From NCBI RefSeq assembly GCF_030316135.1, contig NZ_CP128185.1, positions 4,030,001 through 4,094,000 on the forward strand: a stretch of 64,000 nt of DNA, read 5' to 3'. Made by a program: the position numbers and the translations under genes. Below, piece by piece: positions 1 through 9,073 of the stretch. The notes under the pieces were generated by a model, which did no database searches, was not told the DNA's origin, and saw only the letters and a program-made list of their open reading frames with translations. Source of the stretch: Aliiglaciecola sp. LCG003. GTDB lineage: Bacteria > Pseudomonadota > Gammaproteobacteria > Enterobacterales > Alteromonadaceae. The stretch's first letter is position 1, and every line of letters begins with the position of its first letter.

Positions 1-1
1 T

Positions 2-100
2 GGCATTGAAATACCTTTCCCTCACTTGAGTTTGTACTCAGGTGAAGCGTCAAAGCCAATCCCTATTTCGTTGCAAAAAGAAGACCCAGAACTAAAGTGA
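2..100 (+). CDS. MscS-type mechanosensitive channel, C-terminal end only (partial)
   Basis: The window opens inside a reading frame that encodes 32 residues before a TGA stop. The peptide begins GIEIPFPHLSLY. A Gly-Ile-Glu-Ile-Pro-Phe-Pro stretch near the C-terminus is typical of MscS-family mechanosensitive channels, where it closes the cytoplasmic domain. The rest of the gene lies left of the window, so neither length nor pore helix can be judged. A short basic and acidic tail follows the motif. The assignment rests on this one motif. Confidence 0.6.
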   Translation, partial: GIEIPFPHLSLYSGEASKPIPISLQKEDPELK

Positions 101-367
101 ATTGGCATCTTTGATGCGCCACGGCAAATTTGAAGCTGCCGAACATAGTCTGCCTCACCTAGAACCCGCACGGGGCTCAGTAGGGTGCACTACTCAATAG
201 GTTTGGCAGCAACTTGGCTTTGATTTCGCCAAGATTAGTGACCCTACAAAGAACAAACCTAAAGATGTTCGGGTTAATTTATCTTTTTTTTCAGATACTT
301 CGTTCATTATATTGGGGTTATTGGTCTATCTTTATAGTCTCAATGCCTAACAATATTTTCATTCACA
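101..367. other. intergenic region before the HD-GYP response regulator
   Basis: No gene is visible in these 267 bases. A short inverted repeat (CTTGGC / GCCAAG) lies near 213-233 but has no T-tract, so it is a weak terminator candidate for the upstream channel gene. The stretch before 368 is AT-rich and probably holds the promoter of the response regulator, but no clear -35/-10 pair or Shine-Dalgarno sequence stands out. Confidence 0.4.
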
Positions 368-1909
368 ATGAACGATACTTTTATTTTTGCTGAAGACACT
401 AAGGATGACACCCCAGTTCTGGCCACCAAGTGGAAGATACTGGTGGTTGATGATGAGCCTGAAGTGCACAATATCACTCGCTTGGTGTTAAGTGACTTTA
501 GTTTTGAGAATGGCTCGGTAGAATTTAACAGTGCGTTCTCAGCCAAAGAAGCAAAGCAAATCATGCTCGAGACCGATGAGCAGTTTGCAGTCGCCTTAGT
601 GGACGTGGTGATGGAGACCAACCATGCGGGACTAGAATTCGTAAAGTGGGTCAGAGAAGAGTTAAATAATCATCAGATTCGCCTGATACTTCGCACCGGA
701 CAACCCGGCGAAGCGCCAGAAGAAAGTGTAATCCGTGATTATGATATTAATGATTACAAAAATAAGACCGAACTGACCGCTCTGCGCTTAAAGACCTCCA
801 TCTATTCTTCGTTACGCAGTTATCGTGACATCGTCACTATTGATAAACATCGACAAGGTCTGGAAAAAATAATCGCTGCGTCTTCAGAATTTATCGCCTG
901 CGATACGCTACCGCAATTTGCTTCCACCATTCTCAAGCAAGTTGTATTGGTGCTGGGCATCGACGAAGAAGAAATTATATGCTGCGCCGCAGCAACTGAT
1001 ACCGCACAGCAGAATTACAAAGTTAATATTCTGGCCATCAATCATTACAACGAGAAAGGCTGTTTTAATGACGCCGATGAAATACTCACCGAAGAAGTAA
1101 ACTCGCGACTCAAGCAAGCATTACGGATCAAGCAATCGGTAAATGAGAAAGACTATTTTGTGGGGTACTTTACCACTAAACGAGGTAGTGAAAATTTACT
1201 CTACGTTTCTCATCAACAACATCTTGAGCCGGTACAGCACAGTTTATTAGAATTCTTTGCTAATAACATTGCCGTAGCCTATGAAAATCTAAAACTACGT
1301 GACACCGTGAAAGAATCGCAAAAAGAGCTTTCATATATCATCGGTGAAGCGGTTGAAATGCGCAGTAAAGAGACCGGTAGTCATGTGAGGCGCGTGGCTT
1401 GTGCAAGCTATATGCTAGCGATAAACATTGGTATACCTGAACACCAGGCCGAGATGATAAAGCTTGCCTCCCCTCTACACGATGTGGGCAAAGTAGGTAT
1501 TCCTGATGCGATTTTAAATAAAGCCGGAAAGCATACTGCCCAGGAATGGGAAATCATGCAGACTCATTCTATGATTGGCTATGAAATGCTAGCTAAATCA
1601 GATAATCCAATATTAAAGCTAGGTGCGACCATTGCCCATCAACATCACGAAAAATGGGACGGCAGTGGATATCCTCAAGGGTTAAAAGCTAACCAAATTG
1701 ACATAGCCGCTAGGATCACGGCGCTAGCAGACGTTTTTGATGCCTTAGGCAGCAGACGCTGCTATAAAGAAGCTTGGTCAATTCGGCAGATTTTAGATCT
1801 GTTGGCCCAACAACGGGGTAAACATTTCGAGCCGAAACTGGTGGATGCTTTATTAGAAAATATCGATGACTTTATACAATTAAGACGGGATTATCCTGAC
1901 CCTAATTGA
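368..1909 (+). CDS. response regulator with DUF3369 and HD-GYP domains (probable c-di-GMP phosphodiesterase)
   Basis: This 513-residue cytoplasmic protein has three parts. A receiver domain spans about residues 22-150, with acidic pair D28/D29 and probable phospho-acceptor D79. A middle DUF3369-type sensory region covers about 150-320. A C-terminal HD-GYP domain follows, with HDVGKVG at about 371-377, a downstream HQHHEKWDGSGYP stretch ending near 436, and the usual HD-GYP spacing. HD-GYP proteins hydrolyse cyclic di-GMP, so the protein probably lowers c-di-GMP when phosphorylated. No cognate kinase is adjacent. The ATG at 368 lacks an evident Shine-Dalgarno sequence. The gene ends at a bidirectional terminator shared with hslU. 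Confidence 0.9.
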   Translation: MNDTFIFAEDTKDDTPVLATKWKILVVDDEPEVHNITRLVLSDFSFENGSVEFNSAFSAKEAKQIMLETDEQFAVALVDVVMETNHAGLEFVKWVREELNNHQIRLILRTGQPGEAPEESVIRDYDINDYKNKTELTALRLKTSIYSSLRSYRDIVTIDKHRQGLEKIIAASSEFIACDTLPQFASTILKQVVLVLGIDEEEIICCAAATDTAQQNYKVNILAINHYNEKGCFNDADEILTEEVNSRLKQALRIKQSVNEKDYFVGYFTTKRGSENLLYVSHQQHLEPVQHSLLEFFANNIAVAYENLKLRDTVKESQKELSYIIGEAVEMRSKETGSHVRRVACASYMLAINIGIPEHQAEMIKLASPLHDVGKVGIPDAILNKAGKHTAQEWEIMQTHSMIGYEMLAKSDNPILKLGATIAHQHHEKWDGSGYPQGLKANQIDIAARITALADVFDALGSRRCYKEAWSIRQILDLLAQQRGKHFEPKLVDALLENIDDFIQLRRDYPDPN

Positions 1910-1935
1910 GCCTATCTTGCGGTTAAATTGATAAC

Positions 1936-1959
1936 AAAGCGCGAAATAGTTCGCGCTTT
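1936..1959. terminator. bidirectional terminator between the HD-GYP regulator and hslU
   Basis: A perfect 10-bp inverted repeat (AAAGCGCGAA / TTCGCGCTTT) with a 4-base loop lies between two convergent genes. The A and T ends of the stem let it act as an intrinsic terminator on either strand. Confidence 0.8.
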
Positions 1960-1982
1960 ATAAATTAAATTGGCTCGAAATT

Positions 1983-3311
1983 CTAAAGAATAAAACGACT
2001 CAAGTCTTCGTTATCAACTAGTCGTTCCAAATGTTCGTTCACATAGGCCTCATCTATTTCAATGACAGTTCCATGCTTTTCACTGGCATCAAAGGAAATG
2101 TCTTCCATCAAACGTTCCATCACAGTATGAAGACGGCGAGCACCGATATTTTCAGTTCGCTCATTAACTTGCCAAGCAGCCTCTGCTACACGTTTGATCC
2201 CATCATTGGTGAAGCTTACACTTACCCCCTCAGTGCCTAACAAGGCAATATATTGCTCGGTTAGCGATGCACTAGGCTCGGTTAGGATCCGCACAAAATC
2301 GCCCACACTCAGCGCTGACAATTCAACCCGAATAGGTAAACGGCCTTGTAGCTCTGGGATTAAATCAGACGGCTTACTCATTTGGAACGCGCCTGAGGCA
2401 ATAAATAATATATGGTCCGTTTTGACCATGCCGTGCTTAGTCGAAACAGTAGAGCCTTCCACTAATGGTAGCAAATCTCGTTGTACCCCTTCTCGTGACA
2501 CATCGGCGCTGCCTGAACCTTCTCGTTTACAGATTTTGTCAATCTCATCAACAAATACAATGCCGTTTTGTTCGACGTTATATAAGGCCTTGTCTTTGAG
2601 CTCTTCATGATTAACTAATTTAGATGCTTCTTCTTCGATAAGTAGTTTAAAAGCTTCTTTGATTTTAAGCTTTTTCTTCTTTTTCTGTGAACCCGACAGA
2701 TTCTGAAACATCCCCTGAAGCTGGTTAGTCATCTCTTCCATCCCAGGAGGAGCCATAATTTCTACACCAACCTGAGGTAATGCCACATCGATTTCGATTT
2801 CTTTGTCATCCAACTGACCTTCGCGTAATTTCTTACGGAATGCTTGGCGAGTCCCTTTATCTTCAACTTTCTCTTTTTCACCCCAAGCATTTTCTGGAGG
2901 TGGCAACAAAGCATCAAGGATACGTTCTTCGGCCGCTTCCTCGGCACGATATTTAACCTTTTGAGTCTCTTGTTCTTTGGTCATTTTAACTGAGATGTCA
3001 GCCAAATCACGAATAATGGTTTCAACTTCTTTGCCCACATAGCCCACTTCAGTGAACTTTGTCGCTTCGACTTTTATAAAAGGCGCATTGGCAAGCTTGG
3101 CTAAACGACGGGCAATTTCGGTTTTCCCCACACCTGTAGGACCGATCATTAAAATATTTTTTGGCGTAACTTCCTGACGCAACTCAGGCTGTAATTGCAT
3201 TCTGCGCCAGCGATTTCGTAATGCTATAGATACGGCACGTTTAGCATCTTGCTGGCCAATAATGTGTTTATCCAATTCGTGGACAATTTCTCTTGGGGTC
3301 ATATCTGACAT
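1983..3311 (-). CDS. hslU: ATP-dependent protease HslUV, ATPase/unfoldase subunit HslU
   Basis: HslU (ClpY) is the AAA+ hexamer that unfolds substrates and feeds them into the HslV peptidase. The 442-residue length matches the family. Visible marks are the Walker A motif GPTGVGKT at 57-64, an acid-rich I domain at about 110-240, Walker B (VFVDEID) near 250, and a C-terminal sensor-2 arginine region ([10 protein letters not shown]). The conserved hydrophobic C-terminus ending SRFIL docks into HslV and activates it. The gene starts 57 bases after hslV and is presumably co-transcribed with it from the sigma-32 promoter upstream of hslV. Confidence 0.98.
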   Translation of the reverse strand: MSDMTPREIVHELDKHIIGQQDAKRAVSIALRNRWRRMQLQPELRQEVTPKNILMIGPTGVGKTEIARRLAKLANAPFIKVEATKFTEVGYVGKEVETIIRDLADISVKMTKEQETQKVKYRAEEAAEERILDALLPPPENAWGEKEKVEDKGTRQAFRKKLREGQLDDKEIEIDVALPQVGVEIMAPPGMEEMTNQLQGMFQNLSGSQKKKKKLKIKEAFKLLIEEEASKLVNHEELKDKALYNVEQNGIVFVDEIDKICKREGSGSADVSREGVQRDLLPLVEGSTVSTKHGMVKTDHILFIASGAFQMSKPSDLIPELQGRLPIRVELSALSVGDFVRILTEPSASLTEQYIALLGTEGVSVSFTNDGIKRVAEAAWQVNERTENIGARRLHTVMERLMEDISFDASEKHGTVIEIDEAYVNEHLERLVDNEDLSRFIL

Positions 3312-3368
3312 AGGCTCAACCTTGTTTCATGTTTATCGATAATTCGGTGATGCAACTATCGATTAAAA

Positions 3369-3893
3369 TTAGTATTCGAGTGTTTCGATCGTTTGGCTGT
3401 GATTGGTAAACACACAGATATCGCCCGCGATGCTCAGGCTTTTTTCAGCTATCTCTTTAGCAGACAAATCGGTATTTGCTAACAAAGCGGTTGCGGCAGC
3501 TTGTGCATAAGGACCGCCGGAACCAATGGCAATAAGATCTTGTTCTGGCTGCACCACATCGCCATTTCCGGTAATTATGAATGAGGCTGTGTGGTCTGCC
3601 ACCGCCAGTAATGCTTCTAATTTTCTGAGCATCCGGTCGGTGCGCCAATCTTTGGCTAGCTCAACTGCGGCTTTTGTTAGATGCCCTTGGTGCATTTCGA
3701 GTTTACTTTCGAAGCGTTCGAATAGCGTAAAGGCGTCAGCTGTGCCACCAGCAAAACCGGCAATTACTTTATTGTTGTATAGCCTACGTACTTTACGAGC
3801 ATTACCTTTCATAACGGTATTGCCCAATGAAACTTGGCCATCTCCAGCGATGACAACCTGATTATTGCGACGTACTGATACAATTGTAGTCAC
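3369..3893 (-). CDS. hslV: ATP-dependent protease HslUV, peptidase subunit HslV
   Basis: HslV is the proteasome-beta-like dodecameric threonine peptidase that partners HslU. The 174-residue protein begins M-TTIVSVRR, so removal of Met exposes the catalytic Thr, and the [13 protein letters not shown] segment is typical of the family. The start codon is GTG, preceded by a strong AAGGAG (3899-3904 on the complement) at 5-nt spacing. Order ftsN-hslV-hslU is the same as in E. coli. A sigma-32 promoter lies about 70 bases upstream. Confidence 0.98.
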   Translation of the reverse strand: MTTIVSVRRNNQVVIAGDGQVSLGNTVMKGNARKVRRLYNNKVIAGFAGGTADAFTLFERFESKLEMHQGHLTKAAVELAKDWRTDRMLRKLEALLAVADHTASFIITGNGDVVQPEQDLIAIGSGGPYAQAAATALLANTDLSAKEIAEKSLSIAGDICVFTNHSQTIETLEY

Positions 3894-3962
3894 TGCGACT
3901 CCTTGATCTCGATAGGGTAAGCCAGCACCCTAGAACTGGGTCGCTGGCACTTCAATGAAGTA

Positions 3963-3991
3963 TATGTGGGGAGTGGCGCGAAATTTTCAAG
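3963..3991 (-). promoter_or_regulatory. sigma-32 (heat-shock) promoter of hslVU
   Basis: On the minus strand CTTGAAA (3985-3991) is followed after 13 bases by CCCCACATA (3963-3971). This closely matches the RpoH consensus CTTGAAA-N13-15-CCCCATNTA, with one mismatch in the -10 element. It lies between ftsN and hslV and reads toward hslV. The window also encodes RpoH. Confidence 0.8.
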
Positions 3992-4028
3992 CTTTTAATC
4001 GGCTTGGGACAAAACATAGTCAGTATTG

Positions 4029-4601
4029 TTATAGATCCCAATACCAGATTTGACAGCTTCCGATACCAACTTTTTGGATAATATGGCGATCAGCCTCGGC
4101 ATCACGTTTATAGTCATAAGGTCCTAAGACCACCCGATACCACAGACCATTCTTACCTTCACTGCGTCTCACTTGAGATTCGAGGCCTTGCATGGCCAGT
4201 TTAGCGCGCATTTCATCTGCTTGAGTTTGCTTGCGAAACGAACCACACTGCATAAGGTAGGGACGCTCAGACTTTTGTTGCTCTTTGCGGTCAATTTCGA
4301 CATTGCCATGCTTTAATTCTTCAGGGTAACTGTAACGTTCAATAGGCATGTCTGGTAACGGCTCTATATCATCTGTGCTGGTGGCTTGCTCTGTGGCAGG
4401 AGTCGCTGATTCGACAGCCTCAGGCACAGAGATTTCAACATCTGTGCGACTTATTGACCATAAAAAATATACAAATCCCACCACCAATAAGACGGTCACT
4501 ACAATACGTATCCAAGGCAATTTCACCTGCGCTGGGGCGTTTTTCGATTGAGGTTTTTTTTTCGGCACTTGGCCGCGTTTTACAAAATCTTTGTGAGCCA
4601 T
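4029..4601 (-). CDS. ftsN: cell division protein FtsN (SPOR domain, short form)
   Basis: This bitopic inner-membrane division protein has a short basic cytoplasmic tail that starts MAHKDFVKRG, resembling the FtsA-contacting N-terminus of E. coli FtsN. One membrane helix spans about 29-49. A Pro/Glu-rich linker follows, then a C-terminal SPOR domain from about 113 to 190 (YLMQCGSFRKQ...) that binds denuded septal peptidoglycan. At 190 residues it is well below the 319 of E. coli FtsN, mainly from a shorter periplasmic linker. Position between priA and hslV supports the assignment over a generic SPOR protein. Confidence 0.85.
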   Translation of the reverse strand: MAHKDFVKRGQVPKKKPQSKNAPAQVKLPWIRIVVTVLLVVGFVYFLWSISRTDVEISVPEAVESATPATEQATSTDDIEPLPDMPIERYSYPEELKHGNVEIDRKEQQKSERPYLMQCGSFRKQTQADEMRAKLAMQGLESQVRRSEGKNGLWYRVVLGPYDYKRDAEADRHIIQKVGIGSCQIWYWDL

Positions 4602-4824
4602 GTTATTGCTTTTTTACCCAAACTGCTGAGGTGCGAAGTTATGTCAAACCGTTTAACATTTAAGACCTGATGCTATCTGACATCAGGATTGTAGTTAAGC
4701 CAAATAGTAACGCGAATAGGCTATGGAAACCAAGATGAAAAGTGCATAGGCGGCTTGTTTATTGATATGGCAATTGACACTTGAGTCACACAACTGGGGG
4801 TTCACCTCGCTGGCCTATTTCATC

Positions 4825-6999
4825 TCACATGAAGTCTTGCGGGTCGACATCAATCGACCACCGTACTTTGCGCGTGATAGGTAAAGACTCAATCTGATTA
4901 ACTTGACTGGCGATGACTTTATTTAACAACGAACGGCTATTGGCTTGCAGCAACAGCTGCATACGATAGCGGCCCTGACGCTTTTCCATAATGGCAGGAA
5001 TTGGGCCGATAACTTTGACCCCTAGGCAGGTCAGCATTAACCCCACTTGGGACAAAAATTCGAAGGCCAACTCAATGTGACTGGCTTCGGCTCGAAACAG
5101 TGTATGAAAACAAAATGGTGGTAGTCCAGCGTGTTTACGTTCTAACAAGGCATGACGGGCAAAATGTCCATAGCCGTTGTGAATTAAGTCTTGCAGCAGT
5201 GGATGTCCTGGCTGATGGGTTTGCAGCCACATCTCCCCGGGTTTTTCCGCTCGGCCAGCGCGGCCGGAGAGTTGGGTGATAAGTTGGGCTAGATGCTCTG
5301 GGGCACGATAATCGGCGCTAAATAAGGCTCCGTCTGCATCGAGGATCACCACCAAGGTCACATTAGGGAAATGGTGTCCTTTGGAGAGGATTTGGGTACC
5401 AATCAAAATATGATGGGTGCCTCGATTGATTTCTTCCAGTAAATCATTCAATTTGGTTTTACCGCGCACACTATCACTGTCTATTCGGACTGAACTAAAT
5501 TGCGCAAAGCGCTTTTTAAGACTTTGCTCTAACTGCTCGGTGCCGACGCCATGGGTAACCAACTCATGATGGCCGCACGATTGACAAGAAGAAGGCAAAG
5601 AGCGGGCGGAGCCACAGTGGTGACACTGTATTTTATGTAATGCTTTGTGCACCGTATAAGGCTTGTTACAGCGCTTACACTCTTCAATATGACCACAATG
5701 ATGGCACAACAAAGCAGGGGCATAGCCCCGTCTATTCACAAATAACATGATTTGGCTGCCCGCATTGAGGTGTTGCTCCATCCTCTGCAGCATGCCCTGA
5801 GCTAAGCCAGCAACCAAAGGCTGGTTAGTAATATCCAATACATTTTGCTTTGCTTGCAACGCATTGCCGGCCCGCCTAATCAGTTGCAAATGCTGATATT
5901 TATTGGTGAGGGCATTGTTCAATGTTTCCAAGCAAGGAGTGGCGGATCCCAACACCAGTGGGACATTATGCGCTTTTGCTCTTAGTACGGCTAAATCCCG
6001 CGCGTTATAACGCAAGCCATCTTGTTGCTTGTATGATGAATCGTGCTCTTCATCTACGATGATCATGCCGGGATTGAGCATAGGCGTGAAAATAGCGGAG
6101 CGGGTGCCGATCACAATAGCCACTTCACCCCGTCGGCTTTTTTGCCACACCACTAAACGTTCATTGTCACTGAGCCCTGAATGCAAGACCCCGACTTCCA
6201 GGCCAAAACGCTTTTCAAAACGCTTGACCGTTTGGGGGGTTAAACCAATTTCAGGAACTAATATCAGAACCTGTTGCTTGTTTAATAGCACCTCTTCAAT
6301 ACTTTGTAGGTAAACTTCTGTTTTACCACTTCCAGTAATACCCTCGAGTAGAAAGCAGGCATAACGTCCCAAAGTTTGGGTAATCGCAGTGATTGCTAGT
6401 GCTTGTTCCACATTGGGTGTAGGCTTGTCCCCAACCTCAAGTTTGAGCCACAAATTTGTCTGTATCTCAGCCGCGATAGGTTCTATTTTGGCAATCTCCC
6501 TATCAACCAAGCCCTTGATCACACTATCGCTGAAGTGTTGCTTAAGTCCGGTCAAGGATTGCGGCCCCTCTTGGAGGGCATGAAACAAATGGACTTGTTT
6601 TTTGGCGCGCTTAATAGCCTCTGGCACCTCCAGTTGGCTTTCATCTAATAGACGCAAATAGTCAATTGGTTTTGGTTGGTCTGACTCACCTTTGCGCAAA
6701 GCAACTGGTAAGGCAGCATGCAGCACCTCACCAATGGGATGATGGTAGTATTGCGCCATCCAATGACACAGAGATAATAATGACTCGTCCAATACCGGAT
6801 GCTGATCAAGTAACTGTGAGATAGCTTTTAACTTGGCAAAATGCGGCGAACTAGCGACAGTTCCGGTCACTATTCCGACCATCGAACGTGGTCCAAAAGA
6901 AACACGCACGCGGCATCCTACTTGAATATCAGTTTGATCACTCAGGTAATCGAAAAGTTGTCGTTTGGGTAACGCTAGGGCAACTTGATAAATCGGCAT
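4825..6999 (-). CDS. priA: primosomal protein N' (replication restart helicase PriA)
   Basis: PriA recognises abandoned replication forks and reloads DnaB. The 724-residue protein has an N-terminal 3'-DNA-end binding region (about 1-100), a helicase core with Walker A GITGSGKT and a DEEH box, and a cysteine-rich zinc-binding insertion of paired CxxC motifs (CHHCGHIEECKRC, then CHHCG and CQSCG). Helicase motifs V/VI (GTQILSKGHHFPNVT, QLSGRAGRAEKPG) follow. It is divergent from rpmE, as in E. coli. Confidence 0.98.
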   Translation of the reverse strand: MPIYQVALALPKRQLFDYLSDQTDIQVGCRVRVSFGPRSMVGIVTGTVASSPHFAKLKAISQLLDQHPVLDESLLSLCHWMAQYYHHPIGEVLHAALPVALRKGESDQPKPIDYLRLLDESQLEVPEAIKRAKKQVHLFHALQEGPQSLTGLKQHFSDSVIKGLVDREIAKIEPIAAEIQTNLWLKLEVGDKPTPNVEQALAITAITQTLGRYACFLLEGITGSGKTEVYLQSIEEVLLNKQQVLILVPEIGLTPQTVKRFEKRFGLEVGVLHSGLSDNERLVVWQKSRRGEVAIVIGTRSAIFTPMLNPGMIIVDEEHDSSYKQQDGLRYNARDLAVLRAKAHNVPLVLGSATPCLETLNNALTNKYQHLQLIRRAGNALQAKQNVLDITNQPLVAGLAQGMLQRMEQHLNAGSQIMLFVNRRGYAPALLCHHCGHIEECKRCNKPYTVHKALHKIQCHHCGSARSLPSSCQSCGHHELVTHGVGTEQLEQSLKKRFAQFSSVRIDSDSVRGKTKLNDLLEEINRGTHHILIGTQILSKGHHFPNVTLVVILDADGALFSADYRAPEHLAQLITQLSGRAGRAEKPGEMWLQTHQPGHPLLQDLIHNGYGHFARHALLERKHAGLPPFCFHTLFRAEASHIELAFEFLSQVGLMLTCLGVKVIGPIPAIMEKRQGRYRMQLLLQANSRSLLNKVIASQVNQIESLPITRKVRWSIDVDPQDFM

Positions 7000-7073
7000 G
7001 GTTTAAATTTGGCTATTCCGGCTATTTTTATATATCAAAGCAATGGTTTTGGTTAACAATCAAGCAAAACTCC

Positions 7074-7102
7074 TTGATCCGTCTCGCTCTTTACATTAAT
7101 AT
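7074..7102 (+). promoter_or_regulatory. candidate sigma-70 promoter for rpmE
   Basis: TTGATC (7074-7079) and TAATAT (7097-7102) are separated by 17 bases, about 100 bases upstream of the rpmE start in the divergent priA-rpmE gap. Both hexamers are only moderate matches. A GCGGC/GCCGC hairpin at 7115-7126 lies just downstream in the presumed leader. Confidence 0.4.
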
Positions 7103-7200
7103 GCGCGCCTCTTTGCGGCAAGCCGCTATTTAATTTAATTTGCGTATGGTGTGCAGCTTCGGGCTGTATAGCGATACGGCCCAGAAATGAGGTAATCCAT

Positions 7201-7413
7201 ATGAAACAAGATATTCATCCAGAATACAATGAAATGACAGCAACTTGCTCTTGTGGCAATAAAATTGTTGTTCGTTCAACTTTAGGTAAAGACATCAACC
7301 TTGACGTATGCTCAGCCTGTCACCCATTCTACACTGGTAAGCAACGTAACGTTGACACCGGTGGTCGTGTTGACAAGTTCAAGAAACGTTTTGGTGCATT
7401 GGGCAAGAAGTAA
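7201..7413 (+). CDS. rpmE: 50S ribosomal protein L31 (zinc-binding form)
   Basis: This 70-residue ribosomal protein keeps the zinc-binding cysteines C16, C18, C37 and C40 in the contexts CSCGN and [10 protein letters not shown], and has the [12 protein letters not shown] tail of L31. It is therefore the C+ paralogue, not the zinc-independent YkgM type. It is divergent from priA and followed by a strong terminator, so it is probably monocistronic. Confidence 0.98.
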   Translation: MKQDIHPEYNEMTATCSCGNKIVVRSTLGKDINLDVCSACHPFYTGKQRNVDTGGRVDKFKKRFGALGKK

Positions 7414-7432
7414 GTCCAGTCAATCTATTGTT

Positions 7433-7459
7433 AAAAAGGCGCATTATGCGCCTTTTTTT
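7433..7459 (+). terminator. intrinsic terminator of rpmE
   Basis: A 6-bp GC-rich stem GGCGCA / TGCGCC (7438-7452) with a 3-base loop is flanked by an A-run and followed by seven T residues. Confidence 0.9.
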
Positions 7460-7751
7460 ATACCTGCTAAATATTAAATAATCACAGCCTCATTCTGCCA
7501 TCCAGCACACTAAAAAACAGCTAAACTGACATTATTGCCCACAGCATCCAGTGTTTGTTTACTGTTGAATATCAGTACTTTGAATAAGATGGCAGATAAA
7601 CATGCGTTTGGTGAATGTTATTTATTCTCTTGTCTGATATGTCTTCGGCCTAAGCCTATGTTACATTTGCCTGCAGTGGCCAAAATAAAAACAATAAACC
7701 ACTAACAAAAAAACAACATACTCACCCTACAAATTAAGGAATAAGACACGT
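7460..7751 (+). other. long leader region upstream of the malic enzyme
   Basis: About 290 bases with no open frame of note. The last 60 bases are A-rich. A purine-rich AAGGA lies 9-10 bases before the malic enzyme ATG and can act as its ribosome binding site. No convincing operator or riboswitch was recognised. Confidence 0.4.
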
Positions 7752-9002
7752 ATGTCTGATTTTCGTCAAAAAGCGTTGGATTATCATGCTAAACCCGTTC
7801 CGGGAAAAATCAGTGTAGAGCTTACCAAGCCAGCGGAAAGTGTCACCGATTTGGCCTTGGCGTACAGTCCTGGTGTTGCGGAACCCGTCAGAGAAATTGC
7901 TGCTGACCCTAATGCCGCATACACCTATACCGGCAAAGGCAACTTAGTGGCTGTCATCACCAATGGCACTGCCATTCTTGGCTTAGGTAATTTAGGGCCT
8001 TTAGCATCCAAACCTGTCATGGAAGGAAAAGCGTTATTGTTCAAGCGCTTTGCTGGCATTGATTCCATTGATATCGAAGTGAAGCACCGTACAACCGAAG
8101 AGTTCATCAATACGGTTGCTAACATTGCTGATACATTCGGAGGAATTAATCTTGAAGACATCAAAGCTCCGGAGTGCTTCGAGATAGAACAAGAGCTGAT
8201 CAAGCGTTGCTCCATCCCAGTGTTTCATGATGACCAACACGGTACCGCCATTGTGACCGCTGCGGGTATGCTTAATGCGCTGGAAATCCAAGGTAAGGTT
8301 ATTCACGACGTGACTATCGTGTGCATGGGCGCTGGCGCTGCAGCCGTTGCCTGTATGGAATTATTGATTAAGTGTGGCGCGCAAAGAGAGCGTATTTATA
8401 TGCTAGACCGTAAAGGTGTGATCCATACCCGAAGAGACGATCTGACTCCACACAAATTATTGTTTGCCAATAATACCGACAAACGTACTTTAGAGGATGT
8501 AATGGAAGATGCGGATGTATTCGTCGGCGTGTCTGGACCAGATGTACTGCCCCCTGAAACACTGAAACTAATGAACGATAATCCGGTAGTGTTTGCTTGT
8601 TCAAATCCAGATCCGGAAATAAAACCAGAGTTGGCCCATCAAGTGCGTGATGACTTGATAATGGCGACTGGCCGTTCTGATTATCCTAATCAGGTTAATA
8701 ATGTCTTATGTTTCCCATTTATTTTCCGTGGTGCCCTTGATGTCAGAGCCTCAACCATAAATGATGAGATGAAAGTTGCAGCTGTAGAAGCTATTCGTGC
8801 CATCGCCAAAGAACTCGTCCCGCAAGAGGTCTTGGCTGCAAGTCAAATCGATGCTTTGGAGTTTGGCCGCAAATACATCATTCCCAAACCTATGGATCCG
8901 AGACTTTGCAAGCGAGTCGCGACTGCTGTAGCACAAGCAGCGATTGCCTCTGGCGTTGCACGGCTAGACCGCTTACCGGCTAATTATTTAGACAAGTTAT
9001 GA
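7752..9002 (+). CDS. malic enzyme, short form (NAD(P)-dependent, decarboxylating)
   Basis: It decarboxylates malate oxidatively to pyruvate and CO2, linking the TCA cycle to pyruvate and reducing power. The sequence follows the malic-enzyme half of E. coli MaeB closely: an AYSPGVAEPVREI segment near residue 38, a nucleotide-binding GAGAAAVACMELL segment near 196, and a metal-site region FHDDQHGTAIVT. At 416 residues it lacks the C-terminal phosphotransacetylase-like domain of the 759-residue MaeB, so it is a complete short-form enzyme and not a truncation. Cofactor preference cannot be read from sequence by eye. Confidence 0.92.
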   Translation: MSDFRQKALDYHAKPVPGKISVELTKPAESVTDLALAYSPGVAEPVREIAADPNAAYTYTGKGNLVAVITNGTAILGLGNLGPLASKPVMEGKALLFKRFAGIDSIDIEVKHRTTEEFINTVANIADTFGGINLEDIKAPECFEIEQELIKRCSIPVFHDDQHGTAIVTAAGMLNALEIQGKVIHDVTIVCMGAGAAAVACMELLIKCGAQRERIYMLDRKGVIHTRRDDLTPHKLLFANNTDKRTLEDVMEDADVFVGVSGPDVLPPETLKLMNDNPVVFACSNPDPEIKPELAHQVRDDLIMATGRSDYPNQVNNVLCFPFIFRGALDVRASTINDEMKVAAVEAIRAIAKELVPQEVLAASQIDALEFGRKYIIPKPMDPRLCKRVATAVAQAAIASGVARLDRLPANYLDKL

Positions 9003-9073
9003 CGGTTCAATAGTTGCTGGCAGGGTGTAAGACTCGCCCTACCAAGCAGCTTTTACCACACAACAACTTTGCA

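Noticed and set aside
2194-2610. Plus-strand 138-codon frame opposite hslU
   Set aside because: Antisense to a clearly conserved gene; composition follows hslU codons.
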